DNA from: Woeseiaceae bacterium
GTDB taxonomy: Bacteria > Pseudomonadota > Gammaproteobacteria > Steroidobacterales > Woeseiaceae
Direction: 5' to 3'
NCBI GenBank assembly: GCA_021773055.1
Contig: JAJFKV010000025.1
Coordinates: 35,577-99,576 of the forward strand
Length of the DNA: 64,000 nt
Shown here piece by piece: positions 1 through 6,788 of this stretch (its first letter is position 1; each line of letters opens with the position of its first letter). The notes beneath the pieces are model-generated. The model had not been told where the DNA came from. It worked only from the letters and a program-made list of their open reading frames with translations, and searched no databases. Made by a program: the position numbers and the translations under genes.

Positions 1-119
1 ATAAGACGTGTTGCCTAATGGCTCTCGGTTTCTACCTATCGAGTGATACGTGGATTTACTGATTCTTAGCGCTGCCGACAGCTATAAAATACCAAGGTAA
101 TATTGCTGAGGATGTCAGG

Positions 120-470
120 ATGTCAGGTGGGCCGTACGACGAGCTACGCGTGGAGCTGCAAGCAAAGAAACAGGAGCTGTTAGCACGCCTGGAGAGGATT
201 TCAGCGAATCTGCAGCGTGGCTTTAACGCCGACTCGAAAGAAATGGCAAAAGAGCTTGAGGATTCGGAAGTGGTGGACGCGCTGGGCAATGAGGCGCGTG
301 TCGAACTCACCCGGATCTCTTCAACGCTTACGCGTCTCGATTCCGGCCGATATGGTACTTGCTCCGAGTGCGGAGAGCCCATTGGGGCGGATCGACTAAA
401 AGTTTATCCCTATGCGGACGAGTGTATTGAATGCGCGACATTTGATGAACGTCGCAATAGTCGTATGTAG
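120..470 (+). CDS. DksA/TraR family C4 zinc-finger protein
   Basis: A 116-residue protein of the DksA/TraR family, small proteins that enter the RNA polymerase secondary channel or otherwise modulate transcription. An N-terminal helical, probably coiled-coil part (about residues 5-75) is rich in Glu, Lys and Leu. It is followed by a C4 zinc finger with Cys81, Cys84, Cys102 and Cys105 (CSEC and CIEC). Acidic residues near 48-53 (DSEVVDA) sit where DksA has its functional tip motif. It is shorter than E. coli DksA (151 aa), more like the short YbiI/TraR-type members. A GAGG ribosome-binding site lies 8 nt before the ATG. The stop codon TAG is part of a GTAGGAGC repeat-like sequence. The family call is firm; whether it acts in ppGpp signalling cannot be told. 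Confidence 0.88.
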   Translation: MSGGPYDELRVELQAKKQELLARLERISANLQRGFNADSKEMAKELEDSEVVDALGNEARVELTRISSTLTRLDSGRYGTCSECGEPIGADRLKVYPYADECIECATFDERRNSRM

Positions 471-494
471 GAGCACGCCCTGCGCGCGACGCCC
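467..494. repeat. REP-like GTAGGAGC element at a gene end
   Basis: The sequence GTAGGAGC begins at 467 and is followed by a GC-rich stretch between two convergent genes. It shares its first eight bases with elements at 35208-35228 (inverted) and 55950-56086. The TAG stop of the upstream gene lies inside it. The stem is imperfect here, so assignment to the REP class is tentative. Confidence 0.4.
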
Positions 495-496
495 AA

Positions 497-1111
497 CTAC
501 GCTGTCATATGCATTTTGACAAGGTCAGCGAGTGACCTGGCCTGCATTTTTTCCATAACTCTTGCGCGGTGAATTTCGACCGTACGCTGGCTGACGCCGA
601 GTTCGTACGCTATCACTTTGTTGGGTTTCCCGGTCACCACCAGGTCAAACACCTCGCGCTCGCGATTTGTCAGGCGCTCCAGACGTAACGCTACTTCTGC
701 GTGCTGTTGCTGTGCTTCGCGGCGTTCTTCGTCAGTTGCCAGCGCTTCTCGTATTCTGTCGAGGAGCTCCTGATCGCGGAACGGTTTCTGAATGAAGTCG
801 ACCGCACCTTTTTGCATGGCTTCAACCGCCATTGGTACGTCGCCGTGGCCCGTGATGAAAATGATGGGCAAGGTATTTTCGCGCTTGATAAGCTCTGCTT
901 GCAATTCGAGGCCGCCTAGCCCTGGCATGCGGATATCAAGGACGAGGCACCCGGGGCGCTGGTCGGTGACTTTTTCCAGAAATTCGTCCGCCGAACCGTA
1001 AATTTCATGTTCAAGATTGACCGATTCCATCAGCGCCTGCATGGCAAAGCGGATGGCGGCGTCGTCGTCGACAATGAATACAGTCGGTTTTTGTTTCATT
1101 TGTGGCGTCAT
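497..1111 (-). CDS. FixJ/NarL-type two-component response regulator
   Basis: A 204-residue response regulator from the Met chosen here. An in-frame upstream extension exists (to 1195) but adds 28 residues not typical of the family. Receiver domain at residues 9-125: acidic pocket Asp15-Asp17, phospho-acceptor Asp59 in LVLDIRMPG, Thr87 and Lys109 (QKPF). A LuxR-type helix-turn-helix covers roughly 145-200 (LTNREREVF, then SQRTVEIHRARVMEKM). This is the FixJ/TodT/StyR arrangement. No histidine kinase is encoded nearby, so it is an orphan within this window and its signal is unknown. It converges on the DksA-like gene with only 26 nt between stops. Confidence 0.9.
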   Translation of the reverse strand: MTPQMKQKPTVFIVDDDAAIRFAMQALMESVNLEHEIYGSADEFLEKVTDQRPGCLVLDIRMPGLGGLELQAELIKRENTLPIIFITGHGDVPMAVEAMQKGAVDFIQKPFRDQELLDRIREALATDEERREAQQQHAEVALRLERLTNREREVFDLVVTGKPNKVIAYELGVSQRTVEIHRARVMEKMQARSLADLVKMHMTA

Positions 1112-1270
1112 TGGCGATAGATTGGACCAGAAAGAATGACAATATGCGAATATTTTTGATCCGTCAGGGTAACGACCATGGCTCCACTGGTTCATCTTGC
1201 AATCATCTGGGCCCGCGGCCTCCCTGCCGAGAGCGGGATGTTTATCCGCAGATTTGCCGAAATCGATTAC

Positions 1271-2371
1271 CTAATCGAGACGTTTCGTAAACCGCATTGC
1301 GGCAATGCTCATTGCGACCGCGGTAAAAGCAACCAGGTAGATGAAATCGGGCATCAGTTCGCCGATTGGCGCCTCTCGTAACATGATACCCCGTGTCAGG
1401 CGAATGAAGTGCGTCGTCGGCAGCACCTCTCCAATGTATTGCGCGACGATTGGCATGCCGTCAAATGGAAACATGAACCCAGACAACAATATTGATGGCA
1501 TCAATATGAAGACCGTCACCTGCATAGCTTGAAACTGGGTGTGCGTCATCGTTGAAATCAGCAATCCCAGGGAAAGGTTTGCGGCGATGAATGCCGAGCC
1601 GGCAATATACAGGTCGCTTACGCTGCCGCGAATCGGAACATCGAACAGCAGTCGTCCCACACCAAGTATTAGTGCCAACTGAAGTAGTCCGATCAGGACA
1701 TAGGGCGCAACCTTGCCGATCATGAGTTCGGCGGAAGTAACAGGTGTGTTTATCAAGAGCTCGAGGTTGCCGCGCTCACGTTCACGAACGATAGCTACAG
1801 CAGTGAAGAGCATCATGGTCATCATCAAAATAATACCCATGAGTCCTGGCACTATGTTAACGGGCGTGCGCCGTTCGGGATTGAAATAGGGCCGCACCTC
1901 GATCTGTGCATGCTTCTGTTCGCGCGTGGGTGCCGAGTCAAATCGAATGGGCATGGCGCGCAATTGGTTGGCGACGCTCAATATCGTCGGGTCGCTGCCG
2001 TCGACGAAAATGTGCACAGCGGCCCGATTTTGATCCGCTACGCGACGGTCAAAGTCATTTGGGATAAATATACCGAGCGAAATTTCTCCTCGGCGCAGCA
2101 GGACTTCCAGCTCCGACGGCGTAGCCACTGTCGCAATGATATCGGTCACTTGCGATGCGCGTAATTCAGAAACAAACTGCCGTGACAGATGCGTGCCGGC
2201 CTGATTTGCGACCGCTGTTTTCAGATTTCGCACATCGGTATTGATGGCGTAGCCGAACAGCAGGATTTGCATGATCGGCAAGCCGAATACCATGCCGAAC
2301 GTGAGCTTGTCCCGGCTGAGTTGTACGACTTCCTTCTTGACGATGGCGCCGAGGCGCGAGAGCGACTTCAT
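1271..2371 (-). CDS. ABC-2 type transporter permease
   Basis: A 366-residue permease of the ABC2_membrane_3 (YhhJ/YbhR-like) class. One N-terminal membrane helix (about 25-45) is followed by a large extracytoplasmic domain (about 46-170). A C-terminal block of five or so hydrophobic helices (about 175-355) includes the conserved RERERGNLELLINTPV region after the second helix. The start codon overlaps the stop of the ATPase gene by 4 nt (ATGA), so the two are translationally coupled. With the upstream HlyD-type lipoprotein it forms a YbhFSR-like exporter, a family that moves drugs or hydrophobic compounds. The substrate cannot be inferred. E. coli loci of this type often carry a second permease, but only one is present here. 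Confidence 0.92.
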   Translation of the reverse strand: MKSLSRLGAIVKKEVVQLSRDKLTFGMVFGLPIMQILLFGYAINTDVRNLKTAVANQAGTHLSRQFVSELRASQVTDIIATVATPSELEVLLRRGEISLGIFIPNDFDRRVADQNRAAVHIFVDGSDPTILSVANQLRAMPIRFDSAPTREQKHAQIEVRPYFNPERRTPVNIVPGLMGIILMMTMMLFTAVAIVRERERGNLELLINTPVTSAELMIGKVAPYVLIGLLQLALILGVGRLLFDVPIRGSVSDLYIAGSAFIAANLSLGLLISTMTHTQFQAMQVTVFILMPSILLSGFMFPFDGMPIVAQYIGEVLPTTHFIRLTRGIMLREAPIGELMPDFIYLVAFTAVAMSIAAMRFTKRLD

Positions 2372-3315
2372 CGTCCGTCTTCCTCGATTTTCATCGTGAC
2401 CGCGACGAAGACGTCTTCAAGTGTTGGCGCGGCCAATTGGGCGTTGCCGGAGACGCTTCTGCGTGCGAGCGCCCTCTCGACGATCTCAATCGGGTTGCTG
2501 TGACGTTCAGGAATAAGGACGCGAAGCCTCACTCCGAGCTGTGTAACGCTCGCAATTTCCGGCTGCTCATCAATCGCGGCCTGGGCCGCGTAGGGATTGT
2601 CCGCGGTGACTTCGACAATGTGCATGCCGGTTGCCAACTGCAGCTCTTGCGGTGTTCCATCGGCAACCTTGACGCCATGGTCGAGAATAGCAAGGCGATG
2701 GCAGCGCTCAGCTTCGTCCATGTAATGCGTTGACACCAGTATGGTCGTGCCTCTTTCTGCGAGGCGGAAGAGGTTGGCCCAGAAATCCCGGCGACTCTGC
2801 GGGTCGACCGCGCTGGTCGGCTCATCGAGCAATAATAGATCGGGGCGGTGTAACACGGCACAGGCGAGGGCGAGGCGTTGTTTTTGTCCGCCACTCATGG
2901 TGCCGGCGAGTTGCCCGCGTTGTGGAATGAGGTCGTATTTCTCAAGTAGCTCCTCAATGCGCTTTTTTCTGTCATGTGCAGGGACAGAATATATTTCGGC
3001 AATAAATTTCAGGTTTTCGCCAACCGTCATGTCTCCAAAAAGGGAGAACTTCTGCGTCATGTAGCCGATCTTTGGTTTTAGCAGGTCGGCTTTGCCGGGA
3101 ATTGTCGTGCCCAGTACGTCAGCAGTACCTTCAGTCGGTGTCAACAAGCCGCAGAGCATGCGAATAGTCGTCGATTTGCCGGAACCATTGGGCCCCAGGA
3201 AACCATAAATCTGGCCGCGCGGAACCTTGAGGTCGAGGTCGCTGACTGCGCGCAGATCACCAAATTGCTTGGTTAGTCCCCGGGCTTCGATCGCGTATTC
3301 GGAAGACATCATCAA
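2368..3315 (-). CDS. ABC transporter ATP-binding protein
   Basis: A 315-residue nucleotide-binding subunit. Walker A GPNGSGKST at residues 41-49, Q-loop Gln88, signature MSGGQKQ at 140-146, Walker B LLLLDEP at about 160-166, and an H-loop His in VSTHYMDEAE. About 80 C-terminal residues follow the ATPase core, as in DrrA/YbhF-type exporters. It starts with three consecutive Met codons. The first overlaps the upstream membrane-fusion gene's stop (ATGA), and the 3' end overlaps the permease start in the same way. It is half the length of E. coli YbhF, which carries two ATPase modules. Confidence 0.94.
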   Translation of the reverse strand: MMMSSEYAIEARGLTKQFGDLRAVSDLDLKVPRGQIYGFLGPNGSGKSTTIRMLCGLLTPTEGTADVLGTTIPGKADLLKPKIGYMTQKFSLFGDMTVGENLKFIAEIYSVPAHDRKKRIEELLEKYDLIPQRGQLAGTMSGGQKQRLALACAVLHRPDLLLLDEPTSAVDPQSRRDFWANLFRLAERGTTILVSTHYMDEAERCHRLAILDHGVKVADGTPQELQLATGMHIVEVTADNPYAAQAAIDEQPEIASVTQLGVRLRVLIPERHSNPIEIVERALARRSVSGNAQLAAPTLEDVFVAVTMKIEEDGR

Positions 3316-4265
3316 TTCAGCTCAAACTCGACTTCCACGGGTACGCCGTCGGGCAGGCGCTCGCGCGCTTCTGTAACGTCAATTTTGGCAACGAAACTAA
3401 GGCGACCCCGGTCACGTTCCGTCAGAGCAAAGTAGGGCGTGAACGTCGATTCGCTCGCAACCCAGCGAACTCGCCCGGCAATGGGTGTATCCAGGCCATC
3501 GACGAAAATTTGCGCTTTTACGCCAGCGCTTATTTGCACGCGAAGCTGTTCAGGAACATAGACGCGTGCATAAGCTTGTTCGCCGCCAAGCATCACCAGC
3601 ACGGGCTGCCCGACCCCCGGGCGTTCTCCCAGTTCGAACAGGCGACTGTCGATAACTCCATCGACAGGCGCTTTGACGGCGTACTTGTTTACGTCGATTT
3701 GTACGCCGTCGCGGCGCGCGGCAGCCTGTTCGACCGCCTGCTCGGCTTGTGCAAGTTCTTCTATCGTTGTTCCGGCGAGTAATTCTTCAAGTTGGGCGAG
3801 GCGAAGTTTCAATGCTGCCTGCGCGGCATCATAGGCCGCGTTGGCTTTGTCCAGGGTGTCTGGCGAGGTTAGTCCGCGCTGATAAATGTCCTGAACGCGC
3901 TGCTGCTCGGTTTGACGAAACTCGAAGTCCTGAGTTGCACCTTCCAGAGTCGCACGGGCAGCCGTGATTCGTTCGCCGCGCGGGCCTCGCAACAGCTCAT
4001 CGAAGCGGGCTTTTGACTGCAGAAATTGAGCCTTTGCCTCTGCCAGTGTCGCCCGTGCCTTTTCATCGTCCTGTCGCAGCAAGACCTGCCCAGCGGTGAC
4101 TAATTCACCTTCTGCTACCAGTATCTCGAGAATAGTTTCATTGAACTCAGCGGTGAGTTCGATGCGCTCGGATGCCATTTCACCGACGACGCGCTGATCG
4201 CCATCGGAAGGTCCACAGGCCGTTAATGCGCTTGCTGCGATAAGGGCTATGAGTAGTTGTTTCAT
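3312..4265 (-). CDS. HlyD-family membrane fusion lipoprotein
   Basis: The first gene of the exporter operon, 317 residues. The start was placed at the Met that begins a lipoprotein signal peptide (MKQLLIALIAASALTAC, lipidated Cys17), with a GGAG ribosome-binding site just upstream. An in-frame extension to 4322 would bury the signal peptide. After the signal come half of a lipoyl-like barrel, a long Ala/Glu/Gln-rich alpha-hairpin (about 65-190), then the second barrel half (KAPVDGVIDSRL) and a beta domain. That order fits periplasmic adaptor proteins that bridge inner-membrane ABC exporters to an outer-membrane channel. No TolC-like gene is present in the window. Confidence 0.9.
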   Translation of the reverse strand: MKQLLIALIAASALTACGPSDGDQRVVGEMASERIELTAEFNETILEILVAEGELVTAGQVLLRQDDEKARATLAEAKAQFLQSKARFDELLRGPRGERITAARATLEGATQDFEFRQTEQQRVQDIYQRGLTSPDTLDKANAAYDAAQAALKLRLAQLEELLAGTTIEELAQAEQAVEQAAARRDGVQIDVNKYAVKAPVDGVIDSRLFELGERPGVGQPVLVMLGGEQAYARVYVPEQLRVQISAGVKAQIFVDGLDTPIAGRVRWVASESTFTPYFALTERDRGRLSFVAKIDVTEARERLPDGVPVEVEFELN

Positions 4266-4278
4266 TCTATTGCTCCAC

Positions 4279-4887
4279 TCACGCTTTGATTTTCGTGAGC
4301 AACATGTCGATTTGAGTTTCAATGAGTTTGTCGGTGTCGAGCGGCCTGGACTTAAAAATAATTCCCCAGATGACGGAGAGCATCACGGGTGCCAGGAATA
4401 ATTGCGGTAGTTCGGAAACCGCGCTTTGCCGGAACTCACCGCGCTCGACACCGCGTTCGACAAAGGTGCTAATTGCGGCAAGCCCTTTCGCGACGACGTT
4501 GTCGTAGTAGTAGTCGACGAGGTCCGGATGCCGCGAGCCTTCAGCGATGAGCAGGCGAATAACAATCGCTACCGGTGATCCCGGTACCTGCTTCATAAAT
4601 GACAGGAGTGGACCGCGGATGAAGTCTTCGGATGACAGTTCGGTCGATTGGATGGTTTCGATCAGCTGATCGATGCGCCGAATGACAACGCTCTTTACGA
4701 CTGCCTTGAAGAGCTCTTCCTTGGTCTTGAAGTAAAGATACAAAAGCCCTTTGCTGACACCGGCCCGCTTCGCGACCTCTTCGACACGCGTTGCTGCGTA
4801 GCCCTTCTCCGTAAAGGCCTCGAGCGCGGCTTCAGTAATCTCTTGTGGACGATCTTCCTTGCGTCGCTGATAGCGTGGTTTTGGCAT
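4279..4887 (-). CDS. TetR family transcriptional regulator of the ABC exporter
   Basis: A 202-residue one-component regulator. The N-terminal TetR helix-turn-helix is at about residues 13-58, with the recognition-helix region GVSKGLLYLYFKTKEEL. The C-terminal half is the variable ligand-binding domain. It lies 13 nt upstream of the HlyD-type gene on the same strand, so it is very likely the first gene of a self-regulated operon regulator-MFP-ATPase-permease. Two copies of a TGAC-N6-GTCA palindrome sit immediately upstream (4902-4943), consistent with autorepression. The inducing ligand is unknown. Confidence 0.92.
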   Translation of the reverse strand: MPKPRYQRRKEDRPQEITEAALEAFTEKGYAATRVEEVAKRAGVSKGLLYLYFKTKEELFKAVVKSVVIRRIDQLIETIQSTELSSEDFIRGPLLSFMKQVPGSPVAIVIRLLIAEGSRHPDLVDYYYDNVVAKGLAAISTFVERGVERGEFRQSAVSELPQLFLAPVMLSVIWGIIFKSRPLDTDKLIETQIDMLLTKIKA

Positions 4888-4896
4888 TTCGAGGCA

Positions 4897-4943
4897 CTTA
4901 CTGACTCATAGGTCAGTAAGTATAGTTAATGACCGAAGAGTCA
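4897..4943. promoter_or_regulatory. Tandem TetR operator candidates
   Basis: A perfect 9-bp inverted repeat, CTTACTGAC-N6-GTCAGTAAG (4897-4920), is followed 28 bp centre-to-centre by a second, shorter copy of its core, TGAC-N6-GTCA (4930-4943). Both precede the TetR gene start at 4887 on the minus strand, in its likely promoter. Two equal half-site pairs at near-integral helical spacing suggest cooperative binding of two dimers. Binding by the adjacent TetR protein is inferred from position. Confidence 0.65.
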
Positions 4944-4990
4944 GCAAGGTTTTTGTACGGAAATTGTGAACCCGGTTGTGCGCAGCTCGA

Positions 4991-5794
4991 TCACTGCCGC
5001 CAAAGGCGTAGATCCTGAGGTGAATCCTCGAAATTGCTGCGAAAAGGATTGATATCGATGCCACCACGACGCTGGTAGCGAGCGTAAATACTCAGCTTCT
5101 CCACCTTGCAGCGCGCCAGGAGATCGACAAACATGCGTTCTACGCAAGCCTCGTGAAACCCGTCGTGCTCGCGGAATGACACGATGTATTGCAGCAGCGA
5201 AGCGTGATCAATTTTCGGTCCCTGATAGTGAATGGCAACGCTTCCGATATCGGGCTGTCCCGTCACGGGACAGAGGCTGCGCAGTAAGTGGCTGTGTAAT
5301 GCTTCTTTAACGATCTTGTCGGGGTTCGCGCTCAGGAGATTAGAGTCCACGTCCCAGCTGCTGCAGCTTACTGCTAGTGAGTCCAGACAGATTCCTGGCA
5401 GCACGGATACGGCATTGGTGGCTGTTTCGGCGACGGGCTGGACTTGCACACTGACTTGCTGACCGGCGCTCTTGCCAATATCGGTCGCGATTAATTCGGC
5501 GACCGCTGCCGGGCTCTCAAAATGGCTCATGGCGAACGAGCTCAGGTATAGCTTCAGAGATTTGGACTCGATCAGATTTGGTGAAGTCGCCGGAACCGAA
5601 ATTTGTGCGGTCGCGACAACGGGCAAGTCCCCGGGGCCGAGCCAGGTCAAATCCCAGGCGTTCCAGATATCAACGCCACCAAACGGCAGCTCACGATCGC
5701 GGTCGTCGCCGCGCAGAATGGCAAACAGCACATCTGGTTGGTATTTGTTCGGATAGTCGGATTTTTGGCCTAGCGGTAGCGTGGGGTCTGTCAC
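4991..5794 (-). CDS. queF: NADPH-dependent 7-cyano-7-deazaguanine reductase
   Basis: A 267-residue QueF of the long, two-domain (YqcD/E. coli) type. It reduces preQ0 to preQ1 in queuosine biosynthesis. Visible signatures: ESKSLKLYLSSF (Glu76 onward), catalytic Cys175 and proton donor Asp182 in SLCPVTGQPDIG, substrate-binding His214-Glu215 in GFHEACVERMF, and the terminal RRGGIDINPFRS. It stands alone on the minus strand, divergent from the cyanophycin operon. A queuosine-precursor transporter (yhhQ) is encoded about 31 kb away in this window. No preQ1 riboswitch-like structure was recognised in its leader. Confidence 0.97.
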   Translation of the reverse strand: MTDPTLPLGQKSDYPNKYQPDVLFAILRGDDRDRELPFGGVDIWNAWDLTWLGPGDLPVVATAQISVPATSPNLIESKSLKLYLSSFAMSHFESPAAVAELIATDIGKSAGQQVSVQVQPVAETATNAVSVLPGICLDSLAVSCSSWDVDSNLLSANPDKIVKEALHSHLLRSLCPVTGQPDIGSVAIHYQGPKIDHASLLQYIVSFREHDGFHEACVERMFVDLLARCKVEKLSIYARYQRRGGIDINPFRSNFEDSPQDLRLWRQ

Positions 5795-5859
5795 AAAGAG
5801 GTCCTGAAGCGAAATTCGCGGCTATTTTGCCGCATTAAGCGCTGGAAATGCTGAATTCT

Positions 5860-5874
5860 TGTGTAAAATACACA
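5860..5874. promoter_or_regulatory. Short palindrome in the queF / cyanophycinase divergent region
   Basis: TGTGT-AAAAT-ACACA is a perfect 5-bp inverted repeat midway between the two divergent genes. It contains a TAAAAT that could serve as a -10 box for the cyanophycin operon. A role as operator is only a suggestion. Confidence 0.25.
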
Positions 5875-5931
5875 GCCTTTTTCGTGCCCCGTTGTCCATC
5901 CCATTGCTCATCTCGAGCGGAGTCCCAATAC

Positions 5932-6756
5932 ATGTGTCCTGCAAATGATGTTTCCGGAGCCAGTCGTGGCTACATAATCCCCATTGGCGGCGCTGAAGAA
6001 AAATTGAATAGCCCGGATATCCTGAATCGTTTTATCGAGATTTGCGGTGGACTGGAAGCTCGAATCGGTATCATTCCGACAGCGTCAGAGCTGGAAGACA
6101 CCGGTCGTAATTACGAAAAGCTGTTCCGTAAGATCGGTGTAAAGCACGCCAAAGTACTGCCGTTTATTACTCGTGAAGATTGCCAGACCGGTGAAGATGT
6201 CGATTACATCGAGAAGTGCGATGGCGTTTTCATGACCGGCGGCAATCAGTTACGGCTTTCCACGACCTTGGGCGGCACCAGGGTTGCGCAGTTGATCCGC
6301 CGCCGCAATGCGGAAGGCATGCATGTGGCGGGAACGTCGGCGGGGGCCGCTTTTATGCCAGAGCATATGATTGCCGGTGGCTCTGAAGGCAGTACGCCAA
6401 GCCCGGACATGGTAACAATGGCTCCCGGCCTGGGGTTGACCAACGCTTTTATCATCGACCAGCATTTTCGTGAGCGTGATCGTTTGGGCCGGTTGTTGAC
6501 GGCGCTGGCCTACAATCCCTTCGCCATTGGTGTCGGGCTGGACGAGGATACAGCGGCGTTTATTCGAGCCGGTGATTCTCTTGAGGTCGTTGGCAGCGGC
6601 GGGATTACCGTGATTGATCCCACCCACCTCAGTTATTCTTCCATGGATAAAGCGGGTCGTGGTGACCCGGTCAGTTTGATCGACGTAACGCTGCATATCC
6701 TGGTCGCCGGCGGCCGCTTTGATATTGCGACACGCGAAGCGCATGCTTCCCTGTGA
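5932..6756 (+). CDS. cphB: Cyanophycinase
   Basis: A 274-residue serine exopeptidase of family S51 that cuts cyanophycin (multi-L-arginyl-poly-L-aspartate) into beta-Asp-Arg dipeptides. Start chosen at 5932 because a GGAG box lies about 8 nt upstream and the length then matches known enzymes (about 270 aa). A longer in-frame start at 5848 has no support. The nucleophile Ser136 is in VAGTSAGAAFMPEHM. His178 lies in the diagnostic DQHFRERDRLGRL block, and an acidic GLDEDTA follows near residue 205. It is the first gene of the operon with cphA 32 nt downstream. The absence of a signal peptide means it acts on intracellular granules. Confidence 0.96.
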   Translation: MCPANDVSGASRGYIIPIGGAEEKLNSPDILNRFIEICGGLEARIGIIPTASELEDTGRNYEKLFRKIGVKHAKVLPFITREDCQTGEDVDYIEKCDGVFMTGGNQLRLSTTLGGTRVAQLIRRRNAEGMHVAGTSAGAAFMPEHMIAGGSEGSTPSPDMVTMAPGLGLTNAFIIDQHFRERDRLGRLLTALAYNPFAIGVGLDEDTAAFIRAGDSLEVVGSGGITVIDPTHLSYSSMDKAGRGDPVSLIDVTLHILVAGGRFDIATREAHASL

Positions 6757-6788
6757 CAACTAAAAGAACATAACAACAGGTTTCAACA

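Noticed and set aside
5795-5931. preQ1 riboswitch upstream of queF
   Set aside because: No H-type pseudoknot pattern or conserved aptamer bases were recognisable in the leader; only a short palindrome was seen.
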